Positions 59,674-64,000 of a DNA stretch of 64,000 nt are shown piece by piece. Source of the stretch: Piscinibacter defluvii. Its GTDB lineage: Bacteria > Pseudomonadota > Gammaproteobacteria > Burkholderiales > Burkholderiaceae_C. The translations under genes were made by a program, and so were the position numbers. The DNA is taken from the NCBI RefSeq assembly GCF_004011805.1, contig NZ_ML137198.1:228148-292147 (forward strand), in the 5' to 3' direction. The number at the start of each line of letters is the position of its first letter. Positions within the stretch are counted from its first letter, which is position 1. Under the pieces are notes generated by a model. It searched no databases. It saw nothing but the letters and a program-made list of their open reading frames with translations, and had not been told where the DNA came from.

Positions 59674-61017
59674 TCAGAGCAATGTCGCCACCGTGGGCGC
59701 TTCGTGCAGCGCCCAGATGCGCTCGATCAGGGCACGCGCCGCCGGCTCGCCGATCGACGGGCCGGCCAGTTCAAGCAGCTTGCCCTCCAGGTCGGCGTCG
59801 GACAGCGGCAGTTCCGGATCGCCCTTGCGGTCCGGTTGCAGGCGCTCGAGCACGCGGCCGTCGCGCAGCCGGATGCGGATGCGCGCGCCGCGCCGGCCCG
59901 GGAAGGCGGCGTCCACCTCCGGGTCGAGTGCCTTGGTGGTGCGGCTCATCAGCGCCCGCGTGGCGAGGTCGTTCAGCCGCGCCGGCTCGAAAGCCGCGAG
60001 GCGCACGCTGCCGTGCACCAGTGCCGTGGCCACCATGTAGTGCAGGCTGAACTTGGCCTGGTCGGCGTCGCGCGGGTCCACGTGCGGCGCGATGTCCAGC
60101 GCCGACCGGTAGACACCCAGGTGCAGGCTCTCGATCTCGCCGTGCCGGAAACCGTGCTGCTGCTGCAGCGCGAGCGCGCCGTCGATGGCGGCGAAGGTGT
60201 GGCCGCAGCCGACATGGTTCTTGAAGGTCAGCCGGGTGACGTGGAAGTCTTCGCCGAGCGTGGCACCGATGGCGGACCAGTCGGGCCCGTCGCTCATGGC
60301 CCGGCCGAGCCCGGTCTCGCCCTCCAGCATGTCGAGCGAACTGCGCATGCCGCGCGCCGCGAGCTGCGCGGCCAGCACGCCGGCTTCGGCGCCACGGCCC
60401 GCGTGCAAGGGCTTGGCCATGCTTTCCGAGCGGAAGGCCTGCTGCAGGCCGGCCGTGAAGGTGGCGGCCATCGCCAGGGCGTTGGCCGTGGCGTCCTGGT
60501 CCAGCGCCATCAGGCTGGCCGCGGCCGCCGCTGCGCCGAAGCTGCCCATCGTGCCGGTGTTGTGCCAGTACCGGTAGTGCGGGCGGCCCATCACCACGCC
60601 GATGCGCGTGGACAGCTCGCAGCCCAGCACCACGGCCCGCAGGAAGGCGGGGCCGGAGGCTGCACTCGCCTGGGCCACGGCCAGCGCGCCGGCGATGGTG
60701 GGCGCGCCGGGGTGCACCATCGCATCGCGGAAGCTGTCGTCGAGCTCGGCGGCATGGGCGGCGGTTCCGTTGTAGAGCGCGGCTGCACGCACCGTCGCGG
60801 CACGGCCCGTGCCCTTGTCGATCAGCCGGCACGGGCCGCGGTCCAGGTCGTCGGCCAGCACCTGCTCGAGCCGTTGCACCGCCGGCCTGTCCAGCCCAGG
60901 GTAGACCGAGGCGAACCAGTCGATCACGGCCCGCTGGGCGCCATGGGCCACCTCGGCCGGCAGGGGCCGGGCCGCGAGGTCGACCACGAAGCGGGCCAGT
61001 GTCTGCAGCGCGGTCAT
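59674..61017 (-). CDS. MmgE/PrpD family protein
   Basis: A 447-aa protein of the 2-methylcitrate dehydratase/cis-aconitate decarboxylase superfamily. Blocks: LYNGTAAHAAELDDSFRDAM followed by VHPGAP, YRYWHNTGTMGSFGAAAAAA, KPLHAGRGAEAGVLAAQLAA and FKNHVGCGHTFAAIDGALAL. PrpD dehydrates 2-methylcitrate; other members decarboxylate cis-aconitate or epimerise iminodisuccinate. No prpB or prpC is nearby, so methylcitrate is unlikely; a hydroxy- or unsaturated di/tricarboxylate related to the neighbouring beta-oxidation enzymes is more plausible. ATGA overlap with the upstream FadJ-like gene. Confidence 0.9.
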   Translation of the reverse strand: MTALQTLARFVVDLAARPLPAEVAHGAQRAVIDWFASVYPGLDRPAVQRLEQVLADDLDRGPCRLIDKGTGRAATVRAAALYNGTAAHAAELDDSFRDAMVHPGAPTIAGALAVAQASAASGPAFLRAVVLGCELSTRIGVVMGRPHYRYWHNTGTMGSFGAAAAAASLMALDQDATANALAMAATFTAGLQQAFRSESMAKPLHAGRGAEAGVLAAQLAARGMRSSLDMLEGETGLGRAMSDGPDWSAIGATLGEDFHVTRLTFKNHVGCGHTFAAIDGALALQQQHGFRHGEIESLHLGVYRSALDIAPHVDPRDADQAKFSLHYMVATALVHGSVRLAAFEPARLNDLATRALMSRTTKALDPEVDAAFPGRRGARIRIRLRDGRVLERLQPDRKGDPELPLSDADLEGKLLELAGPSIGEPAARALIERIWALHEAPTVATLL

Positions 61018-63077
61018 GCCCGGGCCTCTTCGGTGAGCACGGGGCCCAGCGCAGCGCGCACGAAGCCGGGGCCGCTGCAGCGCGCCAGTTCGTCCAGGCC
61101 CGCCGAGAGCGCGGCCTCGCCCTGCTCGCGCGCCCAGAACACGGGGCCACCCTCCCAGCGCGGGAAGCCGTAGCCGTTGACCAGCACGACGTCGACGTCG
61201 GTCGCGCGTTCGGCCACGCCTTCGGCGAGCAGGAGCGCGGCCTCGTTGACGATGGCCAGCAGCGCGCGGCGCACGATCTCGGCGTCGTCGAAGGGGCGCG
61301 CAACGATGCCCTTGTCGGCGCGGCACCGGTCGATCAGCGCCTGCACGGCCGGATCGACCTGCGGGCCCTCGTCGGCGCGCGGGTAGACGTAGTAGCCCGC
61401 GCCGGTCTTGCGGCCCAGGCGGCCGGCTTCGCAGAGCCGGTCGGGGATGTGGACGTAACGCGCCGCCGGGTCGCGGCTGGCGGCCCGGGCCTGCCGCATG
61501 CGCCAGGCGATGTCCAGGCCCGACAGGTCGGCCACGGCGAACGGCCCCATCGCGAAGCCGAAGTGCTGCAGCGCGGCGTCCACCTGGTCGGGCGTGGCCC
61601 CCTCCTCGACCATGAACTCGCACTGGCAGCGATAGGCCGAGTAGATGCGGTTGCCGATGAAGCCGAAGGCGTTGCCGGTCAGCACCGCCACCTTCTTCAG
61701 CCTCTTGCCGAGGGCCAGGCCCGTGGCCAGCGCATCGGGCGCGGAGGACTTGCCGCGCACCACCTCCAGCAGCTTCATCACGTTCGCCGGGCTGAAGAAG
61801 TGCAGCCCGATCACGTCCTGCGGGCGTCGCGTCGCGTCGGCGATCGCGTCCAGGTCGAGGTAGGAGGTGTTGCTCGCCAGCACGGCACCGGGGCGGGCCA
61901 GCGCGGCGATGCGCTCGAAGACCTGCCGCTTCACGCCGACGTCTTCGAACACGGCTTCGATGACGAGGTCCGCCTCGGCCAGGCGCGACCAGTCCAGGCT
62001 GGCCTGCAGCCGCGCCTCGGCGCAGGCCGCCGCCGCGGCCTCGAGCTTGCCGCCGCGCACGCGCCCGGCGAAGTGTTCGTGGATGCGCGTCGCGCCGCGT
62101 TCCAGCGCCGCGGCGTCCTGCTCGAGCAGCAGCACCTCATGGCCGGCCTCGAGCGCCGCGATCGCGATGCCCGAGCCCATGGTGCCCGCACCGATCACCG
62201 CCACGCGCTGCACCGCGCGCGGCGAGGCGCCCTCGAGCGACGGATGTTTGGCGCTGTCGCGTTCGGCGAAGAACTGGTGACGCAGCGCAAAGGCTTCGCG
62301 CGAGACGCGCAGGCGCTCGAACACCGCGCGCTCGTCGGCCAGCGCTTCGCTCATGGGTACGCGGGCCGACGCGAGCACGGCGTCGATCGCCGCCTGCACC
62401 GCCGGGCGGCGCTTGCCGGCCTTGAGTGCCGACTGCACCGCCTCGGCCACGGCGGCGGCGGCGGCCGCGGGCACGGCGCGCTCGCGCAGGCGCTGCTTGC
62501 GCCCGGCCAGCGACCGTGCATGAACCACGGCCGCCGTGCGCAGGTCGCCCTCGGCCAGGGCATCGACGATGCCGGCCTCCAGCGCCGCCGCGGCGGCCAG
62601 GCGCTCGCCGCTGCAGATCATCCGGATGGCCCGCGGGATGCCCACCAGCCGCGGCAGGCGCTGCGTGCCGCCGGCACCGGGGATGATGCCCAGCGTCACC
62701 TCCGGCAGGCCGACCACGGTGCCTGGGGCGGCCACCCGCGCGTCGCAACCGAGCGCCAGTTCGAAGCCGCCACCGAGCGCCGCGCCATGCAGGGCCGCCA
62801 CCACCGGCTTGGGGCAGGCCTCGATGGCGGCGATCACCGCGGGCAGCTGGGGCTCGGCCAGCGGCTGGCCGAACTCGCGCAGGTCGGAGCCGGCGATGAA
62901 GGTGCCGCCGGCACCGATCAGCACGGCGCCCCGCAGGCTGGCATCGGCCTCGAGCTGCCGCACCGCGGCCAGGACGCCTTGCCGAACCGCCGCCGAACCG
63001 GCATTGATGGGCGGGTTGTCGATCACGATGACGGCGATGTCGCCGTCGCGTTCCATCCGCACGCGGGCTTCGCTCAT
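61014..63077 (-). CDS. Enoyl-CoA hydratase / 3-hydroxyacyl-CoA dehydrogenase fusion (FadJ-like)
   Basis: A 687-aa multifunctional beta-oxidation enzyme. Residues 1–about 190 form the crotonase domain (VVAALHGAALGGGFELALGC, LPEVTLGIIPGAGGTQRLPR with both catalytic Glu). An NAD-binding dehydrogenase starts near 290 (VAVIGAGTMGSGIAIAALEA), followed by the catalytic His in DVIGLHFFSPANVMKLLEVV and two C-terminal 3HCDH domains (ALQHFGFAMGPFAVADLSGL). The fusion matches peroxisomal MFE1/FadJ. Its stop overlaps the MmgE ATG and it starts 12 bp after the ligase gene, so the four genes form one operon. Confidence 0.94.
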   Translation of the reverse strand: MSEARVRMERDGDIAVIVIDNPPINAGSAAVRQGVLAAVRQLEADASLRGAVLIGAGGTFIAGSDLREFGQPLAEPQLPAVIAAIEACPKPVVAALHGAALGGGFELALGCDARVAAPGTVVGLPEVTLGIIPGAGGTQRLPRLVGIPRAIRMICSGERLAAAAALEAGIVDALAEGDLRTAAVVHARSLAGRKQRLRERAVPAAAAAAVAEAVQSALKAGKRRPAVQAAIDAVLASARVPMSEALADERAVFERLRVSREAFALRHQFFAERDSAKHPSLEGASPRAVQRVAVIGAGTMGSGIAIAALEAGHEVLLLEQDAAALERGATRIHEHFAGRVRGGKLEAAAAACAEARLQASLDWSRLAEADLVIEAVFEDVGVKRQVFERIAALARPGAVLASNTSYLDLDAIADATRRPQDVIGLHFFSPANVMKLLEVVRGKSSAPDALATGLALGKRLKKVAVLTGNAFGFIGNRIYSAYRCQCEFMVEEGATPDQVDAALQHFGFAMGPFAVADLSGLDIAWRMRQARAASRDPAARYVHIPDRLCEAGRLGRKTGAGYYVYPRADEGPQVDPAVQALIDRCRADKGIVARPFDDAEIVRRALLAIVNEAALLLAEGVAERATDVDVVLVNGYGFPRWEGGPVFWAREQGEAALSAGLDELARCSGPGFVRAALGPVLTEEARA

Positions 63078-63089
63078 GCCGGTCTCCGT

Positions 63090-64000
63090 TCAGGCCAGCA
63101 CGGCCACGCCGTCGGCGGCGCGCACGCCCTGCCCCTGCGGCAGCACGAAGACGGGGTTGATCTCGGCTTCGACGAGGCGTTCACCCAGCTGGGCGGCCAT
63201 GTTGGAGAACGCGACGATCGCATCGACCAGCGCCTCGACGTCGGCCTTGGGGCGGCCGCGGAAGCCGTCGAGCAGCGGCCAGGTCCTGAGCTCCCGGGCC
63301 ATCGCCAGCGCATCGGCACGGCTCAGGCCACCGGTGGTGGGCAGCAGGCGCATCGTGGTGTCCTTGAACAGCTCGGCCGTCACGCCGCCCATGCCCAGCA
63401 TGACGGCAGTGCCCAGGCCGTCGCGGTGCATGCCGAGGATCAGCTCGGTGCCGCCGCCCACCATCTCCTGCACCAGGAAGCGTTCGGGGCGCACGCCGGC
63501 CCGCGCCAGCACGTCGCCCGTCATCTGCTGTAGGCGCTCGCCGACGGTCTGCGGCGTCAGGCCGACCGCGACGCCGCCCACGTCGCTCTTGTGCGTGATC
63601 TGCGACGAGAGGATCTTCAGCACCACGCGGCCGCCGAGCTCGCGCGCCGCGGCTTCGGCCTCGGCCGGGGTGGCCACGACGCGCTCGGCCGCGCACGGCA
63701 CGCCGAAGCGCGAGAACAGCTGCTTGGCCTGCGCTTCGTCCAGCGAACCCTGCCACGAGGCCGGCAGCGCCGCCGTCGTCGCCGTGTCGGGGGCGGGCGG
63801 CGCATCGGACGTCGCCACGAAGCGGCTCACGCGCAGCATGCCGTCCAGCGCCGCGGTGCAGCTCTCGGCCGCGGCGAAGGCCGGCACGCCGTGGCGTGTG
63901 AGCAGCGCGCCGACCTCGGGCGCGTGCGGGCTCACGTAGGCAATGACCGGCTTGTCGGTCTCGGGCAGGCAGTCCTGGATGGCACCGGCCATCAGCTCCG
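63090..64000 (-). CDS. Acetate-CoA ligase (ADP-forming) family protein, C-terminal part (5' truncated by window)
   Basis: The C-terminal 303 codons of an ADP-forming acyl-CoA synthetase; the reading frame continues past the right edge, and full proteins of this family are about 700 aa. Seen here are the end of the succinyl-CoA-ligase-like domain and an ATP-grasp domain (LFSRFGVPCAAERVVATPAE, VVLKILSSQITHKSDVGGVA, FLVQEMVGGGTELILGMHRD, VMLGMGGVTAELFKDTTMRL, VEAEINPVFVLPQG). The conserved phospho-His domain is not in view. Such enzymes activate short-chain or aryl/alkyl acids. First visible gene of the operon with the FadJ-like, MmgE/PrpD and thiolase genes. Confidence 0.9.
   Translation of the reverse strand, partial: ELMAGAIQDCLPETDKPVIAYVSPHAPEVGALLTRHGVPAFAAAESCTAALDGMLRVSRFVATSDAPPAPDTATTAALPASWQGSLDEAQAKQLFSRFGVPCAAERVVATPAEAEAAARELGGRVVLKILSSQITHKSDVGGVAVGLTPQTVGERLQQMTGDVLARAGVRPERFLVQEMVGGGTELILGMHRDGLGTAVMLGMGGVTAELFKDTTMRLLPTTGGLSRADALAMARELRTWPLLDGFRGRPKADVEALVDAIVAFSNMAAQLGERLVEAEINPVFVLPQGQGVRAADGVAVLA

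Noticed and set aside
59674-61017. 2-methylcitrate dehydratase (PrpD) of a propionate operon
   Set aside because: No prpB, prpC, prpF or acnD nearby; neighbours are beta-oxidation and CoA-ligase genes, so only the family name is justified.

Overview
The window looks like chromosomal DNA from a high-GC betaproteobacterium of the order Burkholderiales (Rubrivivax/Leptothrix/Methylibium-like). This rests on the strong GC bias, on family-typical neighbourhoods (hda–HAD–pcnB–folK, rpsP–rimM–trmD–rplS, map–glnD, murJ/rpsT, argD–argF), and on protein families common in that order (DUF3579, SirB1, CobD/CbiB-like). Genus assignment is inference. No rRNA, tRNA, CRISPR array, transposase or phage gene was seen.

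Layout. 1–5104: the end of an RTX calcium-binding exoprotein, a secreted glycerophosphodiester phosphodiesterase with a good Pho box, a DUF1624 membrane protein, a hybrid sensor kinase, and a 266-bp foldback repeat. 5105–11235: an unrecognised lysine-rich protein, then a two-gene operon pairing a heme-oxygenase-like diiron oxidase with a DSF-synthase (RpfF)-type crotonase. Divergent from it is an XRE/MmyB-type regulator with a 29-bp perfect dyad in front of its start, followed by a molybdopterin oxidoreductase. 11301–38270: mostly housekeeping genes (purL, map, glnD, mnmH, orn, phhB, rsgA, the rplS operon, DUF47–pit, the AI-2E/hda/HAD/pcnB/folK operon, murJ, rpsT). 38265–43460: DUF3579, argD–argF, and a metallophosphoesterase / Ser-Thr kinase–USP fusion / YkgJ group. 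43469–55443: a gamma-glutamyltransferase and a divergent tryptophan–kynurenine–anthranilate catabolic locus. 55453–64000: a PDZ lipoprotein that looks like a degenerate M48 peptidase, an SbmA/YddA-type ABC protein, and a thiolase / MmgE-PrpD / FadJ-like / ADP-forming acyl-CoA ligase operon cut by the window end.

How the genes work together. The clearest pathway is aerobic tryptophan degradation. KynA, KynB and KynU convert Trp to anthranilate and alanine. A CoA ligase makes 2-aminobenzoyl-CoA, and a two-domain monooxygenase/reductase hydroxylates and dearomatises it. An enoyl-CoA hydratase, an acyl-CoA dehydrogenase and a RidA protein follow in the same overlapping operon. A MarR gene sits in that operon, and one MarR-like dyad covers the -35 boxes of both divergent promoters. 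Two loci carry Pho-box-like repeats: the phosphodiesterase in activating geometry, and DUF47–pit in reversed orientation near the start codon, which suggests repression of the low-affinity transporter under phosphate starvation.

The best candidate for an undescribed system is the diiron-oxidase + RpfF-type crotonase operon (5969–7596) with its divergent regulator and operator-like dyads.
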